Origin: CAVZBW01 sp963773635
GTDB lineage: Bacteria; Actinomycetota; Acidimicrobiia; Acidimicrobiales; RAAP-2
Reading direction: 5' to 3'
Length of the DNA stretch: 64,000 bases
Assembly: GCA_963773635.1 (NCBI GenBank)
Contig: CAVZBW010000002.1
Location: forward strand, 806,001 to 870,000
The position numbers were made by a program, and so were the translations under genes. The notes under the pieces are model-generated. The model was not told the DNA's origin, ran no database searches, and worked only from the letters and a program-made list of their open reading frames with translations. The first letter of the stretch is position 1. The number at the start of each line of letters is the position of its first letter. Shown piece after piece: positions 8,499 to 16,137 of the stretch.

Positions 8499-9709
8499 TG
8501 CCCCGGTGCCCGGTCCGTGCCCGCCGCGGGCACCGGCGGGACCGACTCGCCGCGGCGCTGGCGATCGGATTCGCAGCGCTCTCCTGCCTACCGTGGATCC
8601 CCGAGGTGGCCGGGGCCGAGACCTCGGGCGCGACTTCGGGCGCGACCTCAACGGTGTGGCTCTGCCGGCCGGGCCTGGCCGACGATCCGTGCACCGCTCC
8701 CCTGACCGCGACCGTCGTGAGGTCCGACGGCTCTCGCACGGTCCAGACGGCCGAGCCCGCCAGGAACCCGCCCATCGACTGCTTTTACGTGTACCCGACG
8801 GTGAGCGACCAGACCACTGATAACGCCAACCTCGACATCGATCCGGAGGAGCGCGTAGTGGCACGCCTGCAGGCTTCTCGCTTCTCTCAGGTCTGCCGCG
8901 TCTATGCGCCGATGTACCCCCAGATCACCCGAACGGCCATCGCCAAGGGGACGATCAGCGCGCCGGCCGCCGTGACCGCCTACCTGGGCGTGGTCTCGGC
9001 GTGGCACGACTATCTGGCGCGCTACAACGACGGGCGTGACTTCGTCCTCATCGGCCACTCCCAGGGGGCGTCGCTCCTGATCGCCCTGGTCAAGCGCGAG
9101 CTCGATGCGGACCCCTCCGAGCGCCGGCACCTCGTGTCGGCCATCCTCCTCGGAGGCAACGTGACCGTCCCGACCGGGGCGGACGGCGGCGGCGACTTCC
9201 AGCACATCCCCGCCTGCCGCACCGAGACGCAGACCCGGTGCGTCGTCGCGTACTCCAGCTTCGATGGGCCCCCGCCGGCAGACAGCCTCTTTGGCCGGGT
9301 GGGCACCAGCATCGGCGCCCAATCTGGCCTGACGCCCACATCCCGCGCCGGGCTCCAGGTCCTGTGCACCAACCCGGCCCATCTTCGGGGTGGCCCAGGG
9401 CGGCTACAGCCCTACTTCCTGACCAGCTCGATCCCCGCCTCGAGGGGCGGCCTCCCCGCCAGCGCCACGGATGGGGGCAAGATCCACACACCCTGGGTGA
9501 CCTACCCCAACCTCTACGGGGCCAAATGCGAGGACATCGGGGGTGCAAGCTGGTTGCGGGTCTCCGACATAGCCGGACGCCGGGACGACCGCCCCGTCGT
9601 CGAGCCGGTGCTCGGGCCCCGCTGGGGATTGCACCTCGTCGACGTCAACCTCGCGCTCGGGAACCTCGTCGGGCTCGTGCGCGAGCAGTCCGCAGCCCTC
9701 GCCAAGTGA
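8498..9709 (+). CDS. Secreted DUF3089 lipase-like alpha/beta hydrolase
   Basis: A 403-residue exported protein. An Arg-rich n-region, a hydrophobic segment at about residues 17-37 and an A-G-A cleavage site near residue 40 form a Sec signal peptide. The mature part matches DUF3089 lipase-like proteins: DCFYVYPTVS, VCRVYAPMYPQ and the nucleophile elbow GHSQG at 186-190 (Ser188). Multiple Cys (for example 55, 65, 95, 133) suggest disulfides outside the membrane. The ATG at 8498 was preferred over an in-frame start at 8219, because the longer form would bury the signal peptide behind an acidic repeat. Confidence 0.85.
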   Translation: MPRCPVRARRGHRRDRLAAALAIGFAALSCLPWIPEVAGAETSGATSGATSTVWLCRPGLADDPCTAPLTATVVRSDGSRTVQTAEPARNPPIDCFYVYPTVSDQTTDNANLDIDPEERVVARLQASRFSQVCRVYAPMYPQITRTAIAKGTISAPAAVTAYLGVVSAWHDYLARYNDGRDFVLIGHSQGASLLIALVKRELDADPSERRHLVSAILLGGNVTVPTGADGGGDFQHIPACRTETQTRCVVAYSSFDGPPPADSLFGRVGTSIGAQSGLTPTSRAGLQVLCTNPAHLRGGPGRLQPYFLTSSIPASRGGLPASATDGGKIHTPWVTYPNLYGAKCEDIGGASWLRVSDIAGRRDDRPVVEPVLGPRWGLHLVDVNLALGNLVGLVREQSAALAK

Positions 9710-9738
9710 GCCAGGCCCGCGTCGGCGGACGGCCCGCA

Positions 9739-9760
9739 GGCGGCCGAGCTCCGGGCCGCC
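9739..9760. terminator. Hairpin between convergent genes
   Basis: GGCGGCC and GGCCGCC pair as a 7-bp stem with an 8-base loop. The hairpin lies in the 82-bp gap between the DUF3089 stop (9709) and the end of the convergent DUF899 gene (9792), where a bidirectional terminator is expected. No T tract. Confidence 0.5.
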
Positions 9761-9791
9761 CACCAGATCGCTCGCCTACCTCCGGGGGCGT

Positions 9792-10487
9792 CTAGCCGTC
9801 GTAGTGGAGCTCGGGGTACCACTCCCCTCGCCCCTCGGGGGTGAGGTCGAGGAGGTTCCACACGGGCGTGTACAGATCGACTCCTCGCTGGGCGATCTCC
9901 TCCGACAGCCAGGGATGGCCGGTGTAAAAGTGGCGCAGAGTGCCGTCGCCGTCCCTCGTGAAGACCGAGATCGTCGAATCCTGGTTGCCCTCGCCGTCCT
10001 CGCTGGCCAGGTCCAACTTGAAGGTCGAGTCCCCGCAACTGAGGAGGCGCAGACGGTCCCACCCTCGGTGCCGGGCGTGGGCCCGGAGCACCGGCAGCTC
10101 GGCCGCCGCCGCGATCACGAAGTCGGCGTTTTGGGTCACGTGGTCGGCCGCGGCATTAAACCCGTCGATCCACATGGTGCACATCGGGCACGGCGAGGTC
10201 TGTGCCTTGCCGTACATGAAGTGATAGACGATGAGCGAACGGCCCGGCCCTGTGAACAACTCGCTCAACCGCACGCGACGGACCGGCGAGTCCCCGGACG
10301 CCAGGTCGGACGGGCCCTCCTCGAACTCGTAGTCCTCGACGGCTGCGCCCTGCGGCAGGCTCCGGCGCAACTGGGCCACCCGCTCGGTGTGCTCCATGAG
10401 CTCGATCTCCGCCAGGCGGAGCTCGTCGCGGGCCTTGCGATAGGCCTCCGACTCGTTGGTTAGGCGGGTCACTTGCATCGTCATCAC
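9792..10487 (-). CDS. DUF899 thioredoxin-like protein
   Basis: A 231-residue DUF899 (AhpC/thioredoxin-like fold) protein. The N-terminal helix is rich in charged residues (RKARDELRLAEIELMEH). The core has VYHFMYG and a CPMC motif at residues 100-103 in the position of the thioredoxin CxxC, followed by WIDGFNAA and the C-terminal HFYTGHPWLS. Biochemical function is not established for the family; redox or peroxide chemistry is plausible. In actinobacteria it often travels with ArsR/SRPBCC genes. Here a copy of the ArsR-type palindrome lies 37 bp upstream (10525-10540). The exact start (M1, M2 or M4) is uncertain. Confidence 0.88.
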   Translation of the reverse strand: MMTMQVTRLTNESEAYRKARDELRLAEIELMEHTERVAQLRRSLPQGAAVEDYEFEEGPSDLASGDSPVRRVRLSELFTGPGRSLIVYHFMYGKAQTSPCPMCTMWIDGFNAAADHVTQNADFVIAAAAELPVLRAHARHRGWDRLRLLSCGDSTFKLDLASEDGEGNQDSTISVFTRDGDGTLRHFYTGHPWLSEEIAQRGVDLYTPVWNLLDLTPEGRGEWYPELHYDG

Positions 10488-10524
10488 GACCTCGTGGTCC
10501 TCGGTTTTCGGCGGCGAGATCTAT

Positions 10525-10540
10525 GTAAGCATACGCTAAC
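10525..10540. promoter_or_regulatory. Second copy of the ArsR-type palindrome
   Basis: GTAAGC-ATAC-GCTAAC, upstream of the DUF899 gene, nearly repeats the GTTAGC-N4-GCTAAC operator over the ArsR promoter. Similarity extends beyond the palindrome: GCTAACGNAAGG occurs at both sites, here on the plus strand and on the minus strand at 8073-8088. This supports one regulator acting at both loci. Confidence 0.5.
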
Positions 10541-10598
10541 GCAAGGAGCAAGGCCCGAGCCGACGCGGGGCCTTCACCGCTCGAGGGCGGCGCGAGGC

Positions 10599-11822
10599 TC
10601 AGGCGGCCTCGAAGGTGACGGGGAGGCAGGTCGGCGACCGGAAGACCATCCCGCGAATGTGGGGATCCCGGTCGCCGGGGTCGAGGGCGATGTCGGTGAG
10701 CCGGTCCATGAGGACGTTGAGCATCACGCGGGTCTCCAAGCGCGCCAGGTGCATACCGAGGCACATGTGCGGGCCAGCGGCGAAGGAGATGTGCGGCATG
10801 GCCTTGCGCCGGATGTCGAAAGTCCCGGCGTCCTCCCACCGCCTCTCGTCCCGGTTGGCCGAGCCGATCACCGGCGAAACCGTGGCTCCCTCGTGGATGA
10901 GCTCTCCACCGAACTCGACGTCACGCGTCGCGTAGCGCGCGACCCCCGTGAGGGGCGTCTCGAATCGGAGGCCCTCCTCGATCGCCTGGGGCACGAGCGA
11001 CCGGTCCCTGCGGAGGGCCTCGAACTGCTCGGGGTGGGTGAGTAGGAGGAACAGCAGGTTGCCCGAGGACCGGTAGGTGGTCTCGATGCCGGCCGGGAGC
11101 AACAGGCGCAGGAACGAGTAGATCGACTCGTCGCTCAGCTTCTCACCGTCGACCTCGGCCGACACGAGGTCGCTGATCACGTCGTCCGCCGGCTGAGAGC
11201 GACGGGCGTCGATGGTCTCCTGGAAGTACTCCTGCAGCGCCGCCGAAGCTTGCAGGCCGTGCTCGATGTCGCCGGCGATCCCGATCAGCTGGATCGACAG
11301 CTTTCGGAAGGTATCGAGGTCCTCCGGCGGGAGGCCCAGGATCTTCGCGATCACCTGAGTGGGAAACTCGAACGTCAGGGCGCGCACGAGATCGGCGCGC
11401 CCCGAGTCTGCGATGGCGTCGATGAGCCGGTGGCAGACCGGCGCGATGAACTCCGGCTCCCAGCGCTGCAGCGAGCGCTCTTTGAACGCGTGCGCCACGA
11501 GGTTGCGGTGCGCCCGGTGCGTCGTCCCGTCCATCCCGAGGATGGTGGGCCCGAAGACCAGACCCATCGTGTCGTTGTAGCCGGCCGAATTGAACGTCTT
11601 GGTTTCCCGGAAGAGCCGCGACACGTCGTCGTAGAGGAAGACGGACCATTCCTCCTCGGGGACGAACTCCTCGGGCACGCCCGCATCATCGATGATGGGG
11701 CCCCGGGCTACCGGCTGGTGCTCCCGGTAGTGGGCGAAGATCGGGTACGGATCCCGCATGTTGCCCGCGAGTGCATCGAAATTCGCAAACGGGTTGAAAT
11801 CTTGGTCTTCCGCCTCGGCCAT
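10599..11822 (-). CDS. Cytochrome P450
   Basis: A 407-residue soluble bacterial P450. The I-helix is AGIETT (244-249, Glu in the acid position), the K-helix ExxR is Glu283-Arg286, and the heme loop is FAAGPHMCLG with Cys354 as thiolate ligand. It needs ferredoxin and reductase partners; none is encoded nearby. The ATG at 11822 follows a good sigma-A-like promoter and gives a normal N-terminus; the open frame beyond it is the antisense of intergenic and TetR DNA. It is divergent from the TetR gene at 11895, whose probable operator overlies the P450 promoter. The substrate is unknown. Confidence 0.93.
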   Translation of the reverse strand: MAEAEDQDFNPFANFDALAGNMRDPYPIFAHYREHQPVARGPIIDDAGVPEEFVPEEEWSVFLYDDVSRLFRETKTFNSAGYNDTMGLVFGPTILGMDGTTHRAHRNLVAHAFKERSLQRWEPEFIAPVCHRLIDAIADSGRADLVRALTFEFPTQVIAKILGLPPEDLDTFRKLSIQLIGIAGDIEHGLQASAALQEYFQETIDARRSQPADDVISDLVSAEVDGEKLSDESIYSFLRLLLPAGIETTYRSSGNLLFLLLTHPEQFEALRRDRSLVPQAIEEGLRFETPLTGVARYATRDVEFGGELIHEGATVSPVIGSANRDERRWEDAGTFDIRRKAMPHISFAAGPHMCLGMHLARLETRVMLNVLMDRLTDIALDPGDRDPHIRGMVFRSPTCLPVTFEAA

Positions 11823-11829
11823 GTGACAG

Positions 11830-11858
11830 ACTTTACAAAAAGCGTCATCTTGTATCAA
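11830..11858 (-). promoter_or_regulatory. P450 promoter overlaid by a probable TetR operator
   Basis: Minus strand: -35 TTGATA (11858-11853), a 17-base spacer, -10 TAAAGT (11835-11830), then seven bases to the ATG at 11822. The inverted repeat TACAA-N11-TTGTA (11834-11854) spans the spacer and touches both hexamers. This is the classic geometry for repression by TetR proteins, and a divergent TetR gene starts 41 bp away. Confidence 0.65.
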
Positions 11859-11894
11859 ACGGGCGTTTAGGCGTGTCGGGGAGGGGCGGCGGAG

Positions 11895-12455
11895 GTGACC
11901 GAGGCGCCGAGATCGTCGGTGGAGGACAAGATCCTGCAGTCCGCGCTCGGCGTGATCGGGCGCCGGGGGGTGCGGCGGCTGGCCATGGGCGAGGTCAGCG
12001 ACGCCGCTGGCGTCTCGCGGACCACCCTCTACCGCTATTTCGCCAACAAGGAGAGGCTCCTCGACGCAGTAGCCCACTACGACCTCGAGCGCTTCACGGC
12101 GGGCCTGGAGGAAGCCCTCGGCGGCGTGGACGTCGGGCCGGAGCGGCTGGAGGTCGTGATGCACTACGTCGTCGGCTACATCGAGGGCCACCCCGCCGCC
12201 GGTCTCGCCGAGTCGGAGCCGGGCTTCGTCATCGCCTACTTGCGGGAGCTCCTGCCGGAGCTACGCCAGATCCTGCGCAAGCACCTCGCGGGGACGCTGG
12301 AGGAGGCCGGGGTGGTGGTGGCCGGCGCCCTCGAGCCCGACTCCCTCGTCGACGTGCTCGTGCGGTTGCAGGCAACGGTCTGGCTCATGCCAACGCCGGA
12401 GCGCTCCCACCTCGTCTCCGCGATGCGATGGCTCGCCGCCTCGGGGACCGCCTGA
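11895..12455 (+). CDS. TetR-family transcriptional regulator
   Basis: A 186-residue regulator with the TetR helix-turn-helix at about residues 20-55 (GRRGVRRLAMGEVSDAAGVSRTTLYRYFANKE). The all-alpha ligand-binding part is ordinary in length. GTG start at 11895. It is divergent from the P450 at 10599 and is its likely repressor, given the palindrome over the P450 promoter. The ligand is presumably the P450 substrate or a CoA ester from the adjacent acyl-CoA synthetase pathway, by inference from context only. Confidence 0.88.
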   Translation: MTEAPRSSVEDKILQSALGVIGRRGVRRLAMGEVSDAAGVSRTTLYRYFANKERLLDAVAHYDLERFTAGLEEALGGVDVGPERLEVVMHYVVGYIEGHPAAGLAESEPGFVIAYLRELLPELRQILRKHLAGTLEEAGVVVAGALEPDSLVDVLVRLQATVWLMPTPERSHLVSAMRWLAASGTA

Positions 12456-12616
12456 TGCTCGGGCCCAGGTCGGGGCGCATTTTCGGTGAAGTCCACCGGC
12501 CGGTGCTGCGGCGACCGGCAGCGCCGCGCCACGCGAGACGGATACGGCGGCCATGTAGGCTGGGCGCTCCGAAACGGCCCACGTCGCCGGGCCACGGTGA
12601 AGGGGAGGATCCGTAG

Positions 12617-12922
12617 ATGGAGTTGAAGGCCGGGGTGCGGCTGCAGAGCGCCGTGAGCGAGGCCGAGGTGATCGTGGTCCGTGCGCCCAACGAGCCGGTG
12701 ACCCTCACCTGCGGCGGGGTGCCGATGGTGGCGGCGGGCGAGGCTCCGGCCTCCGGGACGCCGGCCACTCCGCTCGACGACCAGATCCAGCTCGGCAAGC
12801 GCTACGTCGACGAGCCCAGCGGCACCGAGCTGCTCTGCACCAAGGCCGGCGCGGGCGCCCTCGCCGCCGACGACCGGGTGATGACGCTCAAGACCGCGAA
12901 GCCCCTGCCCTCGTCGGACTGA
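12617..12922 (+). CDS. Small conserved actinobacterial protein of unknown function, upstream of an acyl-CoA synthetase
   Basis: A 101-residue protein beginning MELKAGVRLQSAVSEAEVIV and ending with the motifs GKRYVDE, LLCTKAGAGAL and KPLPSSD. I recognise the pattern as a conserved small protein beside CoA-ligase genes in actinobacteria but know no function for it. Two Cys (in TLTCGG and ELLCTKAG) could bind a metal or act in redox. A strong ribosome-binding site (GGGGAGGA) precedes the ATG, and a TAGGCT -10-like element lies at 12556-12561. The acyl-CoA synthetase follows after 18 bp, so a joint role in acyl-CoA metabolism is likely. Confidence 0.7.
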   Translation: MELKAGVRLQSAVSEAEVIVVRAPNEPVTLTCGGVPMVAAGEAPASGTPATPLDDQIQLGKRYVDEPSGTELLCTKAGAGALAADDRVMTLKTAKPLPSSD

Positions 12923-12940
12923 CCCGGAGCGGAGCGTCGC

Positions 12941-14422
12941 ATGCACCTCGGCCTGATCCTGGACATGACCGAGTCGGGGCTCGGCGATCGGACCGCCATC
13001 ACCTCGGAGGACTCGGCGCTCAGCTACCGGGAGCTGGCCGAGCGCGCCTGGGCCGCCTCCGCCCGCCTGACCGAGCTCGAGGCGCCCTCGGTCGTCTACC
13101 TCGGCCCCAACCACCTGGCCTTCCCCGTCGCCCTCTTTGGAGCGGCGGGCATCGGCGCCCCCTTCATCCCGCTCAACTACCGCCTGGGGGCCGACCAGCT
13201 CCGAGCACAGATCGCGGCGCATCCCGGGGCGCTCGTCATCCACGACGGGACCGGGGCGGAGCTCGCCGAGTCCGGGCGCGCCGTCGAGCGGGAGGAGTTC
13301 TTGGATTCGCTCAAGGGCGAGCCGGCCGAGGCCCCCCCGCCCGTCGACCCCGAGACCCCCTGCCTCCTCCTGTACACGAGCGGCACGACGGCGGCCCCCA
13401 AGGCCGCGGTGTTGCGCCACCGCCATCTCATGGCCTACCTGCTCGGGACCGTGGAATTCGCGAGCGCCGAGGACACCGACGCCTCCTTGGTCTGCGTCCC
13501 CCCGTACCACATCGCCGGCGTGGCCAACCTGCTGAGCAACCTCTACGCGGGTCGCCGCATCATCTACCTGGACCGCTTCGACCCCGAGGTGTGGCTCGGC
13601 ACCGTGCGCCGGGAGCGGGTGACCCAGGCCATGGTGATCCCGACCATGCTCGCCCGGGTGGTCGAGCACCTGGGCGAGGCGGAGGGCGCCGGCACCCCGA
13701 GCCTGCGCTCCCTCTCCTACGGCGGATCGCGCATGCCGGCACCGGTCCTGGAGCGCGCCCTCGAGCTCTTCGAAGACACCGGCTTCGTCAACGCCTACGG
13801 TCTGACCGAGACCAGCTCGACCATCGCCCTCCTCTCCCCCGAGGATCATCGGGCCGCCTTCTCCTCCGACGACCCGGCGGTGCGCGCCCGCCTGGCCTCG
13901 GCCGGCCGGCTGGTGCCCGGGATCGAGCTCGAGGTGCGAGACGAGGCGGGCGACGTGGCACCTCCGGGCGAGCCCGGCCTCATCTACCTGCGGGGCGAGC
14001 AGGTCTCCGGCGAGTACGAAGGCGGGGGGGGCCCGGAGGCCGGCGGCTGGTTCTGCACCCGCGACCGGGGATGGGTGGACGCCGAGGATTATCTCTTCAT
14101 CGAGGGCCGGGCCGACGACACCATCATCCGCGGCGGCGAGAACATCGCCCCGGCGGAGATCGAGGACGTCCTGCTCGCCCATCCCGACATCCTCGACGCC
14201 GTGGTGGTCGGCCTGCCCGACGACGAATGGGGGCAGCGACTCGTCGCCGTGGTGGTCCCGCGCGAGGGTGAGGCGGTGAGCGACGAGGAGCTCAAGGAAT
14301 GGGTCCGCACCCGGCTGCGGTCGTCCAAGACCCCCGAGACGGTCGAGTTCTGGCCCGAGCTGCCCCGAACCGAGACCGGCAAGTTGATTCGCCGGAACGT
14401 CGTGGCACAGCTCGAGCACTAG
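12941..14422 (+). CDS. Acyl-CoA synthetase (AMP-forming)
   Basis: A 493-residue member of the ANL adenylate-forming superfamily. It has the phosphate loop YTSGTTAAPKAA starting at residue 145, the A5 region YGLTETSST, the hinge/A8 region IRGGENIAPAEIE and the C-terminal A10 Lys in TGKLIRR. It should activate a carboxylic acid to its CoA thioester through an acyl-adenylate. It sits between the small 101-residue protein and the PF04909 amidohydrolase at 14477, and all three appear co-transcribed. The substrate range is not readable from sequence. Confidence 0.9.
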   Translation: MHLGLILDMTESGLGDRTAITSEDSALSYRELAERAWAASARLTELEAPSVVYLGPNHLAFPVALFGAAGIGAPFIPLNYRLGADQLRAQIAAHPGALVIHDGTGAELAESGRAVEREEFLDSLKGEPAEAPPPVDPETPCLLLYTSGTTAAPKAAVLRHRHLMAYLLGTVEFASAEDTDASLVCVPPYHIAGVANLLSNLYAGRRIIYLDRFDPEVWLGTVRRERVTQAMVIPTMLARVVEHLGEAEGAGTPSLRSLSYGGSRMPAPVLERALELFEDTGFVNAYGLTETSSTIALLSPEDHRAAFSSDDPAVRARLASAGRLVPGIELEVRDEAGDVAPPGEPGLIYLRGEQVSGEYEGGGGPEAGGWFCTRDRGWVDAEDYLFIEGRADDTIIRGGENIAPAEIEDVLLAHPDILDAVVVGLPDDEWGQRLVAVVVPREGEAVSDEELKEWVRTRLRSSKTPETVEFWPELPRTETGKLIRRNVVAQLEH

Positions 14423-14476
14423 GCGGGCCGGCGGGGCGGGGCGATCCGGGGTGTGCGAGACGGGGGTGAGACAGCG

Positions 14477-15694
14477 ATGAGCGCCAGGCCGATGAACGAC
14501 AGCGTGGCGGCGCTCCGGGAACTCGTGATCGTCGATGCCGACACCCACCTGACCGAGCCCCACGATCTCTGGACCTCACGCGCCCCCAGGGGCTGGGAGG
14601 ATCGCGTCCCTCGAGTGCGCACGATCGACGGACAACCCACCTGGACGATCGACGGCTCGCTCGTGCTCGGCCGTGCCGGCGCCTCGGGCGTGGTGGGCAG
14701 GGACGGCACGAAGGTCCCGGGGACCACGTTCTTCGCCTGGACCATCGAGGACGTCCACCCGGGTGCCTACGACGTCGAGGCCCGGCTCGCCATGATGGAC
14801 GAGCAGGGCGTCTGGGCCCAGATCGTGTACCCGAACACGGTCGGCTTCGGGGGGCAGCGCTTCGCCCACGTCCCCGACGAGGCGCTCCGGCTGCTGTCGG
14901 CGACCCTCTACAACGACGCCATGGCCGAGCTCCAGGAGGCCTCGGGCCAGCGACTCCTGCCGATGGGGATCCTGCCGTGGTGGGATCGGGAGTGCGCGGT
15001 CTCCGAGATCGCCCGGATGTCGGACCTGGGCCTCCACGGGATCAACACCACCTCGGCCCCGCACGAGCACGGCCTGCCCGACCTCGGCGACCGCTACTGG
15101 GACCCCGTCTGGGAGGCCGCCAGCGACCTCCAGCTGCCGGTCAACTTTCACATCGGCGCGAGCGAATCCTCGATCGCCTGGTATGGGTCGGTCCCGTGGC
15201 CATCGCTCGGCCCGGAGCAGAAGCTGGGACTCGGCTCCGCGATGATGTACCTCAACAACGCGGGCGTCCTGGGCAACGTCATCTACTCCGGGGTGCTCGA
15301 GCGCTTCCCCCGGCTCCAGATCGTCTCCGTCGAGAGCGGGGTCGGCTGGATCCCCTTCCTGCTGCTGGCACTCGACTACCAGATCAGCGAGATGGCTCCG
15401 GGTGCCATGGACTACCTGACGATGGCCCCTTCGGACTACTTCCGCCGACAGGTGCACAGCTGCTTCTGGTTCGAGCGGCAGGGCATCGCCGCTGCGCTCG
15501 AGGCGATCGGCCCCCGCCATCTCCTGTTCGAGACGGACTTCCCACACCCGACCTGTATCTACCCCGACGGCCTCGAGTATGCGGCCGCGGCGCTCGCCTC
15601 GGTCACTCCCGACGTCCGCCGGGACGTGATGGGAGGCAACGCCGCCCGCCTCTATCGGATCCCCCTGCCGGACAGCCCTGGAGGACCAGCCTGA
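14477..15694 (+). CDS. Amidohydrolase family protein (PF04909)
   Basis: A 405-residue TIM-barrel metal hydrolase. It has VDADTHLTEPHDLW near the N-terminus, NFHIGASESS in mid barrel, VESGVGWIPF and the catalytic Asp in LFETDFPHPTC. It is more diverged from the other three PF04909 proteins in the window than two of those are from each other. The ATG at 14477 has a GGGTGAG ribosome site; an in-frame GTG at 14453 lies upstream but is less favoured. It ends exactly where the DUF1801 gene begins (TGA then ATG). Confidence 0.87.
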   Translation: MSARPMNDSVAALRELVIVDADTHLTEPHDLWTSRAPRGWEDRVPRVRTIDGQPTWTIDGSLVLGRAGASGVVGRDGTKVPGTTFFAWTIEDVHPGAYDVEARLAMMDEQGVWAQIVYPNTVGFGGQRFAHVPDEALRLLSATLYNDAMAELQEASGQRLLPMGILPWWDRECAVSEIARMSDLGLHGINTTSAPHEHGLPDLGDRYWDPVWEAASDLQLPVNFHIGASESSIAWYGSVPWPSLGPEQKLGLGSAMMYLNNAGVLGNVIYSGVLERFPRLQIVSVESGVGWIPFLLLALDYQISEMAPGAMDYLTMAPSDYFRRQVHSCFWFERQGIAAALEAIGPRHLLFETDFPHPTCIYPDGLEYAAAALASVTPDVRRDVMGGNAARLYRIPLPDSPGGPA

Positions 15695-16094
15695 ATGGCC
15701 AAGAGCAACTCACCCCAGGGCGGGTCCGCCGGAAGGCAGTCCGACGACTGGCGCCAGGCCACGATCGCCCGGATTCGCACGCTTGATCGAGCAGGCCGAT
15801 CCGGAGGTCGTCGAGGAACGGAAGTGGGCGAAGGCCACCAATCCGGAGGGCGTGCCGACGTGGTACCACGAGGGCATCATCTGCACGGGCGAGATCTACA
15901 AGACGCACGTGAAGGTGACCTTTGCCAGGGGTGCCTCCCTCGATGACCCCTCGCACCTCTTTAACTCCAGCCTCGAAGGCAACGTCCGGCGCGCCATCGA
16001 CCTCGGTGAGGGCGAGAGGATCGACGAGAAGTCGTTCAAGGCCCTCGTCCGGGAGGCCGTAGCGCTGAACGAGAGGTCGGGTCGCCGCAAGTAA
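15695..16094 (+). CDS. DUF1801 family protein, with a +1 frame break
   Basis: A small protein of the DUF1801 (YdhG-like) family. Frame 1 from ATG 15695 gives SDDWRQATIARIRT, then the family continues in the next frame as IEQADPEVVEERKW, followed by YHEGIICTGEIYKTHVKVTF and the hallmark LFNSSLEGNVRRAID. The break is at about 15782-15785 (ACGCTTGATC; removing one T restores TLIEQAD). With the frame joined it is about 132 residues, a normal family length. The function of the family is not established. The gene is adjacent to the amidohydrolase stop. Confidence 0.75.
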
Positions 16095-16125
16095 CGGCAG
16101 GGCCCTGCCCGGCAGGGCCTTGCCC
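16095..16125. terminator. Bidirectional hairpin terminator
   Basis: The 43-bp gap between the DUF1801 stop and the convergent binding-protein stop contains GGCAGGGCCCTGCC (16096-16109), a perfect 14-base palindrome, followed by a second GGCAGGGCC/TTGCC arm. Several alternative GC-rich stems can form. There is no T tract. Confidence 0.6.
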
Positions 16126-16137
16126 GACCCGGGATGT

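Noticed and set aside
12236..14563. A 775-residue open frame on the minus strand
   Set aside because: Antisense to the TetR gene's 3' end, the small protein and the acyl-CoA synthetase. No recognisable domain.
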